In this document: in pieces, positions 12,901 through 25,014 of the stretch
Position numbering within the stretch: position 1 is the stretch's first letter
Layout of the letters: every line of letters starts with the position of its first letter
NCBI GenBank assembly: GCA_950295325.1
Contig: OX485808.1
Coordinates: 10,048,501-10,112,500, forward strand
DNA from: Polytrichum commune
Taxonomy: Eukaryota; Streptophyta; Polytrichopsida; Polytrichales; Polytrichaceae
DNA length: 64,000 nucleotides
Reading direction: 5' to 3'
Program-made: the position numbers and the translations under genes
The notes under the pieces: model-generated
What the model was told of the DNA's origin: nothing
The model's input: only the letters and a program-made list of their open reading frames with translations
The model's database searches: none

Positions 12901-14883
12901 TGTCACCAAACCTTTTAAGTTTATCTACCGTCTCCTTCAGGCTCTTCATCTCTGCGGCTTCAGAAGCAGTCATGCCTCGATTTATTTGCCAATGTCTGCC
13001 AGCTAGCCTGTCGCCAGGTTTCCAGCCGGGTGGGGGAATCCAAGATGGATCTTCAACTCCGGCTGCTTTCCGCAGCTCCATCAGACTTGGATGCTCAAGC
13101 CAATATTCCATAGCGCCTTCAGAATTATGTCGACGACGAAATCGCTCACCCGTACTCACGACCGTATCCGTCATGTGCTTTAAGAGGTGGTCTAGTAGTC
13201 CAGTATCACCGATGTGCTTCCTGGCTTCCTCGCGCAGAGCGGGCCTCAAGATAGGTCTTCCAGGTACAGCTTTACGCGCATGCATGATCTCGATAAGCTT
13301 CAGCTGCGCTGATTTATACCTGGATCCATACAAGTAAGAATGTGATTAGGTGAAATGCTGAATCGCCTTCTGCAAATCTTGGAAATGATAATACCGCGCT
13401 GAACGATTGTGACAATTCCAGAAATACGGTCCAATGAACAACGCGTTTGGTGTGTCAGTCATCACAAGTTAATGACGGAATAACATGATAGATTAAACTT
13501 GTATTCCAGGTCCCCACATGCCCAGGGAGATAGCTAGTACAAGATTATTTTCCCATTCCATGCATCACGGAAGATCGCGACGTGTTAGGTACTAAACAAG
13601 TGGAGGACCGACCAAAATGAGTTCTAAGTTCGTGCTTGAAAAGTCTCTGAAAGCCAGACAGTACATATCATCCTCATCCTCAAGGAACCGGTATAAGCAA
13701 ACGTCTACAAAGCGCTCTAAGAAAACATTTAGGATAAGAATGCCTGAAACTAGCACGATCGTGCAAAAAGTGGCGAACCTCTCACTAGACCAGCGGCCTT
13801 GCATGTCCTTAGGAAGTTTGAGAATGTTATGCTGCATGACTCCTGAACTCGACGACAGTTTGTTTAGTCTGTCTCGTTGCCCGTGATTGTTCCTCGATGG
13901 CGATTTGCGCCTGATTTCACCGGCCTCCACTGTTGATCTTAACTGCCTGTCTCGCTGCCGGTATAGCTCAGAAGGGACTGTGTTTGGCGACGTCTCCCAC
14001 TTGTTCTCTGTAAAGTTGTAAGGAACGTACGACGTTTCTTGAACATTTTGGTCAGCACTAGATACATGTACAGTTGTAATAACTCTCTCTGAATTAGCCT
14101 GGTGAAGTGCTATGCCACTGCTTAGGCCAAGATCGCAAGAATCGACGCTTCTCCTGCTGTCATAGGAGACCTTTTTTCTGAATCCCCAGCGAATAGGTGC
14201 ATCTTTAGCTTGTCCTGCAGCTTCTGGAGGTGAATAAGTTGCGGCAGACGTTATACCTGGAGACTCTTCTACGGTAACATTCTGGTTGTATGTCAACTTT
14301 GTCAAGAGCTCGGCCGCCGATCTCACTGTCACTAAGGCTCCGTCAGAAGTGTTGCCATCAAGGTCCTCTTCAGAAGTAAGACCACTTCTGTGGCGTTCCA
14401 GACCATTGGATGAGGTCGATGTGCTCTTCCACAGCGTGAGCTGCGTGGAATGATCCTTGAAATTATTGCAGAGATCTCGAGTGATTTTATCTCCCCTCAC
14501 GTCATTGCTTAACTGGTCAATTTTCCTCTTCTTTTCGAGAGGTAAGTCGTCATTATAAGCGTCCGAGTCTTGGTCTGATGACGCCACGGTCACGAGTTCG
14601 CAAAAGCCTTCTGCCGCGCATTGAGGAGTTTTTGGTGCGGACAGCCAAAGGCTCTTCCGATGTGGTTGAAGTGCATGTGCAGTATTGCATGAGACCGGCC
14701 GTGTAAGCGCCCGTTTCGCAGTTCTCGGACTCATTTCAAACTTGATACTCTCTTCGAGCTCCGAGTACTTCGCGCCTGAACCCTCGACGTCAGCCTCTAA
14801 CCTACCGTCAACGCTGCGCACCTCGAATGTTTGCGTCGAGTCTTCTCCAGTTCCATGACATGATCTCCTCCGGACAAGAACTT
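9971..14883 (-). CDS. DYAD: DYAD/SWITCH1/AMEIOTIC1-type meiosis protein
   Basis: Homologue of the plant nuclear protein that controls meiotic entry, sister-chromatid cohesion and early prophase. Exons, in transcript order: 14883-13779, 13319-12912, 12573-12447, 12218-12139, 11816-11750, 11605-11516, 11278-9971 (stop). All introns are GT-AG and keep one open frame. The family core spans the first junction and exon 2: GRWSSERYKSAQ, ARKHIGDTGLLDHLLKHM, FRRRHNSEGAMEYWLEHP, IPPPGWKPGD. RWGFRKK upstream also fits the family. Exons 2-6 continue as a charged, probably coiled-coil segment. The last exon encodes about 435 residues rich in Ser, Pro, Gly and Thr, longer than the tail I recall in Arabidopsis or maize. 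The first in-frame ATG in the large exon is 14734-14732, giving 1,011 residues. However, the frame stays open upstream to a likely acceptor at 14884 without an ATG, so a small 5' coding exon is probably missing. Identity is very secure; the start is not. Confidence 0.93.
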
Positions 14884-15228
14884 CTGTAGAGACACTCGGT
14901 CAAAACTCGGATCAATTCAATCAGCAGACCACATCATCGTCTCCTGCACCTGCACCTGCTGCGAAGAAAACATCAGCACAGAACAAGCCGATCCACATGA
15001 AGCATCAAACATCCACGTAACAACACAGGACGTTCACAAGAGACCTTAGGCTTCTCACAGTCGATTACAATACCACACTTGATATTGAAATGCCTTCAGG
15101 CGCGGTTGCATCACTTGTACACTTACTTAATTAAAACTTAGCCAGAGATGAGAACAAAACAAGCTCCAACAAATGGCGAGTAACTCAGGATAGATCGATC
15201 AAATGTAACCAGAACACACATACTTACC
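14884..15228 (-). other. Probable first intron and leader exon end of DYAD
   Basis: A strong donor, CTGTG|GTAAGTATG, ends a likely leader exon at 15228. An acceptor CTCTACAG precedes the first coding exon at 14884/14883, and other acceptors lie near 14955. I could not find an upstream ATG that joins in frame to the large exon, so whether this leader is fully non-coding is open. Confidence 0.45.
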
Positions 15229-15600
15229 ACAGATCTTCCTCGATTGTGAAGCACCGCAAGAGCAAATGAGAAGAACCGAACACAGAGGAGCTCAGTGCGC
15301 GCGGTAGTAGAGGGAGCTCTCTCTTTACCTGTAAAGGACAAAGCTAAAGAGTTCAACAACAACACTTATGAGCTGCTTGTCTCGTGCACAAAAGAGAAAT
15401 CTAGGAACCTGTAGATATGGGATCCTAACATGTCCGCCTCCGTGGATAGGGCGCATAATCAGCCCTATACGAAGATAAGCTGGAACTCCTTAGGCTTTGG
15501 TACCACGTCATCCTGCCGCCACCAATGAGCGACTAGAAAAGCAACCTCTTCAAGAACAACTCTGACGTGGCACACCCTTGAGGTTTCCTATCCATTTGTT
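15229..15600 (-). promoter_or_regulatory. Candidate promoter and 5' leader of DYAD
   Basis: This segment is GC-richer than its flanks. Reading the minus strand it contains GTGCCACGTCAGAG and GGATGACGTGGTACC, two ACGT-core elements (TGACGTGG type, bound by plant bZIP factors) in opposite orientation about 60 bp apart. A CTCATTGGTGG box lies between them. These are motif observations only, and no transcription start can be fixed. Confidence 0.4.
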
Positions 15601-17113
15601 GGGGAGCATTGAAGTGCTTGCAATGTCAAGTAGGTACCATAAGGCACCAATTTTGTAGTCTATGGGAAATTTCGGCAACTTAAAAGGGTCGGAAGGAGTG
15701 TAGGATTGTTACAAACTAATATTTATGCAATTCCGGATTTCCAGTGAGTTAAAAAATAAGCTAAAAATTAAAAATTAAAAAAAGCAAGTGACTTTTCATA
15801 ATGCGAATTGTGTTCAAGTCTGGTTATTTGTGTTCGTCATGCTGCCATTATATAGGAGAATATGTATTTAAAGACCTAAGATATGATGTGCGGAGACATT
15901 TGACATCATAGTGGAGATATTAAAATCGGTGTGTGACAACAATTTAGTCCGGAATTGGTCAAAACATCTTGAATTCATTAAACACTAGTTTGCATTTACA
16001 TGCCATATTTAAGGTAGAAGTGCCCAATTCCATAAATGAGATCATTTTCATGTTCAATTTTTGTCCCAAAGTGTATAGCTAGCATGTATTCAAAAATCAT
16101 AAACTAGTGATAATTAGAGATGAAATTTAGCAAAATACAAACTCTTTGGTTGAGGAAGACCATAGGTTAAACGTCCAATCCTGATTGTCTTAGGGTCGGG
16201 AGGGAGGGAGGGAGGGAGGGAGGGCCACTATGTAACCACTTTGAACTATAGAGCCAATATTAATTTTCATCAAGCATGTGTAAACCAAACGATGACAAAT
16301 TTTCATGTACTCAATCATAATAGTCCTCTACCTTGAAAGAACAAGAATCAATTGACGTGATTCAGAAGTATAATGACCAAAACATGGAATTTCAAGGTAA
16401 ATAAATTTATCTTAGTTAGAAACCATGGCATAAACCATCATTCTAGAGTTGTATCCAAATAGTTTAGCTAGGTCTATCGTTGTTCATTCAATTGTCATGT
16501 AAGCCTATCACAAGACAAACTTGGATATGAACATGTTCAAGCCTACCAATTGGTGCCTCAATGTTCTACTAGGTTTGTTTCATAGCAGGTTTACATGTTA
16601 ATAACATTTGATTGAAGAGGATCCTTCAATTTCTTTGTGATTTAAGAATATACAAATATACGAGTTGTTTTAGATCAACTCTAGCACTACTATAGAGTGA
16701 CGTATAGTTTAACACTTCGAATGCCAAAAGCTAATTTTCACATTTAACATTATATTAACTAATCTGAGACTTTCCGTTGTCTCAAATTAATATATGGATG
16801 AGAACAACAAGAAGTTGCCCTAAGCATAGGCTACGGTATATCAGCAAGAAATATAAAGCCCAATCCCAAAGTTAATGGTTGGTCAATATAAGCCTATTGG
16901 GTAAAGCACTTGAAACCTATCTCAACATAAAAGCTTTGAACTTCATGCACATTGATTACAGATAAACCCCAAATCCTTCAGCCCAAAAAACTAAAGTTTA
17001 GTAAATGCATATTGATTGCAACATAGGAGTTTTGTCCCAAAAATATATATATCAAATAATTATATTTATAGGATCCCATAAATAGATATTCATCCAAACC
17101 CAAACATAATAGG
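15601..17113. other. AT-rich spacer with a GGGA microsatellite
   Basis: No gene is supported here. The only distinct structure is a simple repeat of GGGA units at 16198-16224. Confidence 0.5.
16198..16224. repeat. (GGGA)n microsatellite
   Basis: About six and a half perfect GGGA units. The G-runs could form a quadruplex on this strand, though nothing nearby suggests a function. Confidence 0.9.
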
Positions 17114-18241
17114 ATTTGTAAGCAAGGATTTCATGTTAACGTCTGTCACATCGCATCACGTCCTATGACGAAAATGTGATGCCGGATCCAAAAACGTCGC
17201 ATCAAAGGGGGGGAACAAATTACCTTGGGGTAAACTATTGACTATGGATGAGTGATCAACGGAGCAGGTCGATTACTAGTGCGCAATCAATGAGGCAAAT
17301 CAACTGTTGGAGAGTAGTCAATGGGGCAAATCAACTACTAACGAGCAATCAACTTCTAAACTACACGACTATATCTTAGCAGTCATCTAGTTTAGAGGCC
17401 TTTTGCACCACCACAATAGACAAGCCAAGCATATGTTTGTGAGCACTCAATATGTCAACAACCTATCCCCCCATAGACATGTGGCGTCCATGGGTTAGGT
17501 GTGGAGGGTCACATCCAATTGACGCCCTCCCCATGGGTATATATGGACCCCACTTCCCTTCCACCCTCACTCTACACTTGCTCCTATGGGTCCATGGTTG
17601 TTAAACTACCATTGCCACTTGGAAAATGAGGTGACTTCGAGGCCCCATTTGTGGGTCTGTGTTCAGGAATTGAACTTTGTTGCACCACATTGACATACGT
17701 TTGTTCTCCATTCCACATGTGACATCATAATCCATAATCTATTGCAACCATTTTTTTTATTAAAAATACGGGATAGAGCTTTGAAACATTACTGGAAGTT
17801 GCAAAACGTAAACACTTATTTTGGAAGTGTTTTACATAATAGGATATTGTCTAGACGACATAAGTGTAGGCTTTACCTTAAAGGAACTCATCAGGTGTTA
17901 GTGCTTAATTTGGAAGCATAATTCTAGGCCAAAAACTTTTGGTTTGCGCAATGATGGCGGATGAAGAGAACACACCATCAGATGTGTAGCATTGTCCAAA
18001 GGTATGTGGAGTGGACACATATGATGAGGATGTCCATTCCAAGCGCGAAAGTCGATTAAATATCCAAACATAAGTATGGGTTATGGAAGGAGGTGAGCCA
18101 TAAGATTTTGGGATACCGATGCTAGGAGGGTTGGGGGTATATGTGGGGGGACCAAGGGAGCTCAATCATGGGCATATGCTTGAAATCCTTGCTTACAAAT
18201 GAAGGTCAAAATGTTCTATCGCCAAATTTGTAAGCAAGGAT
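17114..18241. repeat. 20-bp inverted repeat pair with a third partial copy
   Basis: ATTTGTAAGCAAGGATTTCA at 17114-17133 is repeated exactly in inverted orientation at 18181-18200. A third direct copy (17 bp) starts at 18225 and is followed at once by a short repeat, CGTAAGCAAGG. The outer pair could be the ends of a roughly 1.09-kb element, or the 18181-18241 part may be a local hairpin. No target duplication is obvious, and the interior has no recognisable transposase. Confidence 0.5.
17235..17375. repeat. Degenerate ATCAACT-rich tandem block
   Basis: A loose repeat of phrases such as GATCAACGGAGCA, GCAATCAATGAGGCAAATC and GTCAATGGGGCAAATC, with about 40-bp spacing. It resembles the larger array at 20.5-21.1 kb in motif content and may be the same family. 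Confidence 0.45.
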
Positions 18242-20499
18242 TCGTAAGCAAGGTGGGGGTCATCATCAAGCAATGGATGAATATGAGAAGTGGGTAGTTG
18301 GACTTCTTCCACGTCCACCCGTTGCCATCCTCTTCAACATTATCATCCACGTTGGATTTGGCTATAATGTTTTCATACACACCAAGTTCAAGTTCAAATG
18401 GTACATTGGGTATTGACGTTGTTGGCAAAATGGATATTGTTGTTGTTGGAGTAGCAGGATGCATATTCACGTTTGAAGGAAAAAAAATCCCCGATTGGCG
18501 ATATTAGACCACATATGAAGTTCATCATCGTCCAAAGTGTCATCACCATCAAATGCAAATGGATCCTTGGCGTTGTCAAGGCCTAAGTTCCCTCCACTAT
18601 GTCCAAAGGTCCCGAAGAATCTCCATTGAGTTCCTCACGCAGGTCATCATTTATATCCTCGTCGGCTAAATAGTCAAAATCTTAGGATATCATGTTTATA
18701 AAAACCATACATCCGAGTCACAATCCACCCTCACCGTGCCAACCGTGCATTGGTATATATATAAACCAAATTTTTTGAGCCCTAGTCAAATTCAACCAGT
18801 TTCTTAGCTTTGTTATGCACAAATGAGTAATTGTTCTAAATCCTTTGGAGAAGAACAAACTTGGGCCAATATATGTTTGGCCAAAGGGGCTAAGTGTGTG
18901 CCACCTTTGCCCTCAAGATCCCTCCACTTATGGGGTGGAATGTTGGCTTTCATGGCTATAGGCAAATGCACCTTTACGCTCCTTAAATGCTTGTAATTGA
19001 GCCATAACCCAACCTTATTGATTATCAATTATCATAAACTTAGTCAACCTCCTCACGGCATTTCTCCTCCGGCAATCACTCCACCGACTTAATTAGTTCA
19101 TGTAGATGGTCCAATTGGGATGTATGACTATTTGTTCCAATGCATGTTTGACCTTAATGAATCGATTAATTATTACAAAGTTGGTGGCAAATATCATGAA
19201 CCTAGACATCTTCAATTCCAAATTGGGCAAGTGGTGAACCATTATAAGACATTGGTGGACCCAAATGTATTTGACAATGTCCATCACGCTATCCACAACA
19301 TTCTTCACCCATCGTTATTCTCTCCAACCCTTCAATAACAAGTTCAAAAACAATGCGTCGCACACCCTTGCCAATATACGTATGGTCACTCACGGCTAAT
19401 ATTGCTAGCCGTATTGTCCAATCACACTTGGACAATATTTTTGGGCCCCCTCCAGCACTATATCTTTTGACCTTGGCGGCAGCATAGTCGACATCCTTGA
19501 TGCTACCGATGGTGATGATAGAACCAAGGTTCATGTCATCAACCAGATAAATTTGAATGACATTCATCAAGGGCTAGTGAACAACGTTCTCCCATCCGTC
19601 CGAACAAGTAATATAGCCATATTTGTGGATGAATGATTTTGTCTTCAAACTCTATCTAATTTTAGGTACTGCACTATGCATCGTCATATAAACATTGCAT
19701 AATAGATTTTTAGTTTGTATAAAATTCTTGCCTCACAGTTGCCTTCACGGCCTTGATAAACGCAGGATGACGAACAATACTAATGGAGATATTAGACTTG
19801 TAGAATGCATGTAATCATTTCATATCCAACAAGCATTTGCATGCCCTCCTTGAGGCCCATTTGACAATGGAAAAGCACGTGCAATTTGGCAATCTACTCA
19901 AACAACGCATCCCCTGCCACTGATGGTATGAGGGCAATAAAGTGTTTTGACCTTCATTCGCATTAGATTATGCACTACATGAAACTTAGTGTTGGGAGCC
20001 AGCTATGTTATCTTTCACTCTCTCAACGCAATCATCCAAAACTACCAATGAAATACCGCAATACCTGGAAATTTAAACTTTCACATCCGGCCCTTGACGT
20101 TGACACAATGCCATTCCCATCACCTTGTCATTATTTTTTTGCTACCCCAAATGGGCTACCATATGGTCCTTCCTATACATTAGTTTGTACTCTACCTTCT
20201 TGTACGTTGAAGTCCACTCTCTGGGAACTCACCAAGGCTTCCATTTGTCTTGCGTACCCATATGAATATAGCCCACTATCTCTCTCCACTTGCAGCAAAT
20301 GCCTAAAGGCAACCAAGGTCAAATAAAATTGGTAGGAATCTCGAATTTCAATGAAATAGAGGCTTGATAGTCCTAGTGCATTCACTTGCACTAACTACAA
20401 AAAAAATCATTTTGCATAAATTGTCATGTTCAAACCCATACCAAGTTTATTATGGTGGCAAGGCATGGAAATTTTCTTTTAGAGGTTGTCAACTACCTC
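18242..20499. other. No supported gene
   Basis: Several 60-118-codon open frames occur on both strands. None has a recognisable domain, and their frames are not linked by good splice sites. I treat the stretch as decayed repeat DNA. Confidence 0.4.
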
Positions 20500-21075
20500 T
20501 ACAATTGATATGGCAGATGACTGCCATATCGACTGCAACTAGCACTCAATATGCAAGTTGACTTTCATATAAACTACCCCTAGACGTTGACATGGCACTC
20601 AATTATCATGTTGACTATACCAAACAATTGACAAACTACATTGACTGCAACCAAATAGCCGACTATCTGAGTCGACTACTAAAGATCAATTGACTACACT
20701 AAGACAATTGTTGGTTATTAAATCGATTGCTAACAAACAGTGGACTGCACTAAGTAGTAATTGAGTGCCCTATGATAACTGCTAAGTAGGAATCAATAGG
20801 GTAGTTGACATGAGCTGACTGCAACCCAAAGTTGAGTATTAAGTAGAAGTCAACTATCCTAAGTTGACTGCTAAGTAGCAATCAATTGTCTTGATTAATA
20901 GCCCTTAGTCAACTACTAAGTAAAAGTTAATTACCAATTGGTCAATTGCCCTTAATCAATTGCTAAGTAAAAATCAATTGTCTTGGTCGGCTACAACCTA
21001 GTAGTCAATTGTCCTTTGTCAAGTGCTACTTCACAATCATTTGCCTTGGTCAATTGTCACCTTGTAGTCGACCAA
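20500..21075. repeat. Degenerate 40-47-bp array rich in CAATTG/GTCAACT
   Basis: Recurrent phrases are GCTAAGTAGCAATCAATTGT, ACTAAGTAAAAGTTAATTAC and GCTAAGTAAAAATCAATTGT, spaced about 45 bp apart, with many GTCGACTAC / GTCAACTAC variants. The units are strongly diverged, which suggests an old minisatellite. No gene overlaps. Confidence 0.6.
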
Positions 21076-22364
21076 AGGTCTCCTCCATCGTGAACATTGG
21101 ATGGAAGCACATCCAACGATTAGGATTGAGGAAATTAGCCCCACGGGGTATGAGACACTATAAGGAATGGGGGTCCTTTCTAACATCAAAATGACACATA
21201 AATGACAATGTTTTGCGACCACCACATGTGTCAGGGTTTGCGCCGGTGATCCAGGCCAGTGTGGATCCAGTGTCATCCTGGACTAGTCCTATTTTTGGTG
21301 AAACATCTGTCCAAAGTGTGTCTACATTTCTACACCTTTAGTGTGTGGAAAGTGTGTCATGTAATTTTCAAACAACCTTGACCTCAGACATTAATTACAA
21401 ATAATTAATGCGCACATGAAGCATTTATAGCCGTGCATGTTTGCAGGAGCACCTAGGTATACGGAGTCGCCCACATTGGTAGCCACACCGTCCGTATTGG
21501 CATGGGTGGCCGTATTGAGTATTTTGGTTGTTTGCTTCCATGTCTTGTATTTTCTACACGTCGCATTCGTATTTTAGGGGCAACAATACTATGAAATATT
21601 TGGCCATTTACGTATTGGCCTCTTCTTATGGCCAAAATTTGTGATTTTGGCAATTAAACCATAATACCATATACGATTATTATTCTAACTGTATCGGACC
21701 ATTCAAGAGCAGCAACTGAATTCTATGTTCTTGCACAGTGGAAACAATGTATTCATAGGAAAAAAAATTACAATCTCTTGCAACATTGTTTGCGGTTGTG
21801 GTTGTGTGCTTGGAAAACGGTTCCCTTCACACGAAGGTATTCATTGCACTAAAAGTGACGCGTCTACAATGAACGTCTCAATTAACAATTATGATATTTG
21901 GGAAAAATCATTGTCTTGTAGGGCTTCGTATCGCCGCACCCTCCCTCTACCTCTGCCCCAAAAAAAAACGCGTGCTTGGCGCCCTTATGCTGATAATCAA
22001 GCCTCCTCTTCCTTCTCCTCCAAATACCGTGTGGACCACGTGATAAATGTGTTGGCAGGCGGGGGAGACGTAGTCGTCGAGGTACTTGGAGCCTGCATTC
22101 TCCTCTGGAAACATTAACTCGGTGTTTTTTTTTATGCATCTTGATGACCTTCACCAACTGCTGTTCCATCAACAAGCTTTAGCCAATGCCTTGTTCTGTG
22201 CTCCTCGGAGGTGGCGTGTTGCCCGTAATTCCTTCCGCCACCGATTTTATTCCATTGCCAAGATGCAGCACCCAACACAACACTGCGGCTCAGACAAGAT
22301 CCTGCGACCATTGTTGCCATTGTTATTGTTTTACACACTGAAACAACTACCCTCCAAGCCCGTC
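21076..22364. other. No supported gene
   Basis: Small open frames occur at 21725-22338 on both strands in a moderately GC-rich stretch (21900-22330). I recognise no domain in them. It could be the body of the element that also contains the foldback at 22365-22530. Confidence 0.35.
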
Positions 22365-22530
22365 CAACACCATATTCGAAATTTTGGGAGATTTCCAGTC
22401 TCCCAATTTGATGACAGTTTAGGTGGAGTCGACCTAAAATGTACCCAGTGGGTACATTTTAGGTCGACTCAACCTAAACTGTATTTTCCCAAAATCATGG
22501 AATTTTCCCAAAATTTCGAATATGGTGTTG
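22365..22530. mobile_element. 166-bp foldback (long inverted repeat) element
   Basis: The arms begin CAACACCATATTCGAAATTT and end with the reverse complement. The centre, AATGTACCCA then GTGGGTACATT, is an almost perfect palindrome; its inner arms (CAGTTTAGGT, AGTCGACCTAAAATGTACCC) differ at one position. The part between outer and inner arms is less well matched. The whole could fold into a hairpin with essentially no loop. The structure fits a miniature inverted-repeat element, but no clear target duplication is visible (flanks CCCGTC and TCCACT). Confidence 0.8.
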
Positions 22531-24798
22531 TCCACTCGCATGCATGAAAACAGAATAATAAGCATCGGGAAAATGGAAGGGTCTCATGGTTAAAACACTT
22601 GCCGTGGATCTATACCGTGGATGAACCATTGGAGGTTGCTTCACACGCCCTGTGCCTCGTCTTGTTCCTCGACCACCACCTCGGTTTCCCGCCCCTGTCG
22701 CAGCGGGTGCTGAATTCCTTCCCCGATCGTGCATGGCGTCGGTTCCGTCAAGCTTCTTGGGCGATAAATTAAGATTCAAATTCCCATGGTCTGCCATTTC
22801 GTCTAACATCATTTGTGCACGATCACCTCCACCAAACTCTATGGAGGTCCCCCGTCCACGCTTGGAACGAATCCGCACCTAGCCCTATAAGGTGGGAGGT
22901 CTTATTGACCTCAAGTGGGACATTGGGGCTTAATTAGCATGTCTACCATACTTTGACCAACGTACAAAGAAGGTCAAAGGGAGTTGGAAGATACGTGATG
23001 CGTCAAACCCTTGCTGATTTTGGATTGGATTTTTGTGGCATTGAGGCGTGAATATTGTCGAGTTTGTGAGCACATTCAAATTATGATTGTGAACACAAGT
23101 CTACTGTGTTACTAAACACGATGATGGAACGGAGATGAAGTATGAGAAAGAACAAGCCACAAGGTTCCAACATGGTGTTTAAATGGCCTAATAAAAGGCA
23201 AGGGCATGCGAATGTGGGATTGGTTAATTCTATTGGGTCAGAACAAAACTTAACGCTCTATTCAGAAGGTAGTGCTCCCATCCATCAAATTGTCCGTGCC
23301 CACTCATCTGGGCAAGGAGGACCTTCTGAGGCCTCACGGTCATCCACCAAGAGCGGAAAGTCAAAGGTGAAATTTTCAAAAGTTATAACCAAAAAAGGTC
23401 CACAACGCCATCATACATTGGCAATGAGGACAACATCAAATGGAAATTTCTCAAGTTTTATCTAAAAAATCAAGTGGCCAACCACACGAAGAAGTTGATT
23501 GAGGAAGCCATTCGATACGCAGTGGATGGTACCAAATGTATGTATGATCAAAATCTCACATAATTTTACTTTTGGGTGAAGAATAAGGCCTAAACTTGAA
23601 TTCTCAACTGCAAAGAAATGGTTGATAATGTTTTTCCGCCCTCATGATCGGGCGAGGTGGTGACCCATTAAGTGGCAAAAATATGGGCATTGCTTACATG
23701 GTGGGAACCTCAAGCCAAGGGATTTTCCAAGATGGCCAACAAAACAATTCCTTGGAAGGAACATAAGTTGGAAAAGTAGTTAAGGGTGTCTAGCTCATGC
23801 CAATTATTATGGATTCTGAATACAACAAAGGTGGTCGTTTAGGATCACAATAAAAAAAAAATTGGGAGGGGTACCTCGGGGGGTTGACCAACTGAAAAGT
23901 GGAAGCCACGTGAGAACAACTATAGGGTGTTCTTTATTCATTGGCAAGAAAATTTATAAAAACTTTGGATCTACCACAGCCTACTTAAATTGCAAAACAT
24001 GTGATTATATATAATTTACCATAAGGGGAAAACCCCCACTTTAGTTATATGACAAAAAAATAATAGGGGGAGTTTCTTTAAATAAAATGAGTATATTCTT
24101 ATATAATACCTGCAAAATGAATGAAAATTGAAAGATTGGGTTATGATGTGTACACTCTTCTTTCATCAATATATAGCAACGTGGATATACGCCATGCCAT
24201 ACTGGATTCTTAAGTTTGCCTTCATACAGAACAAGTAAATCATAATTTTATAAGTAATTTAGCATTATTTGAAAGAATCTAGGTTTTCTTTTATAATTAC
24301 CTATAGGGTGCAGAATATTTGGTGAAGTTGTTTTTTTCTACTTAAAGGGTTCCCTAAAATCCAAATGAGGAGGTAAATAGCCCCCATGAATATACCCTTT
24401 GTACTCATGTGGTTACGTAACACAAGTGAGAGTGAGCCCCTCGAGAGGGGTACAGGGAGATTGTCAAGGTGAAAATTGAGGGTGACAAACATGTGTCTTC
24501 AAATATTGCATGGGCCCCAAAAGCTCTAAAAACAACAAGATTACGGCTGATAGAATCCAAGCTAGTGCAAAGGCTTTTGTTTTTAAAAACTTGTATCCTG
24601 GCTTCATCAAGTTTTGGTTGATTAGTAATGAGACCAATGCGGTCTACACACTTTGGTGGAATGGGGGAACTCTATGAAAATATATATTTAAGATAAAACG
24701 CATCAACCAAATGATGACCTCATGTTGATGTATCCAACCACATGGCAACGATGGGACCAAGTTGAAAGGCTCCAAAAGTTGAAGAGGGTAAAGTTGTC
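22531..24798. other. Probable decayed element, no intact gene
   Basis: On the minus strand a 127-codon GC-rich frame (22878-22495, opening with GTG) encodes an Arg/Gly-rich segment and runs into the foldback. On the plus strand 23142-23465 encodes 107 Ser/Lys-rich residues that I do not recognise. Its continuation (AIRYAVDGT, then ENMGIAYMVG-like fragments) needs frame changes. It may be the upstream part of the kinase-like relic that follows. Confidence 0.35.
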
Positions 24799-25014
24799 AT
24801 GGGCTTTGTTATGGCTTTGTCAAAATTGCTCAATGAAAATGTGCAACACAACGATCTTTCCATAGACAATACTATGCTCCATCATGAATCAGGCGGAAGC
24901 CTAAAGTTTAAAGTGTGTGAATGGGGGTGTGTGTTACACACAGGTGAGAATGTTGAATCATTGTGGCATTGTAGACCAAATTTTTGTCTTTTTGATAACT
25001 TTTTGCATTCTTAG
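24799..25014 (+). pseudogene. Kinase-like fragment (relic)
   Basis: This 71-codon frame resembles the catalytic part of a protein-kinase-like fold. QHNDLSIDN (residues 16-24) fits the HxDxxxxN catalytic loop, and KVCEWG (38-43) sits where DFG/DWG is expected, with Glu in place of the metal-binding Asp. The rest of the kinase fold is missing. A possible donor, ACACAG|GTGAGA, lies near 24940. I infer a relic, possibly carried by a repeat. Resemblance is by motif only. Confidence 0.4.

Noticed and set aside
12900-13337. 145-codon plus-strand frame
   Set aside because: Antisense to the conserved DYAD core exon; the minus strand carries the recognised protein.
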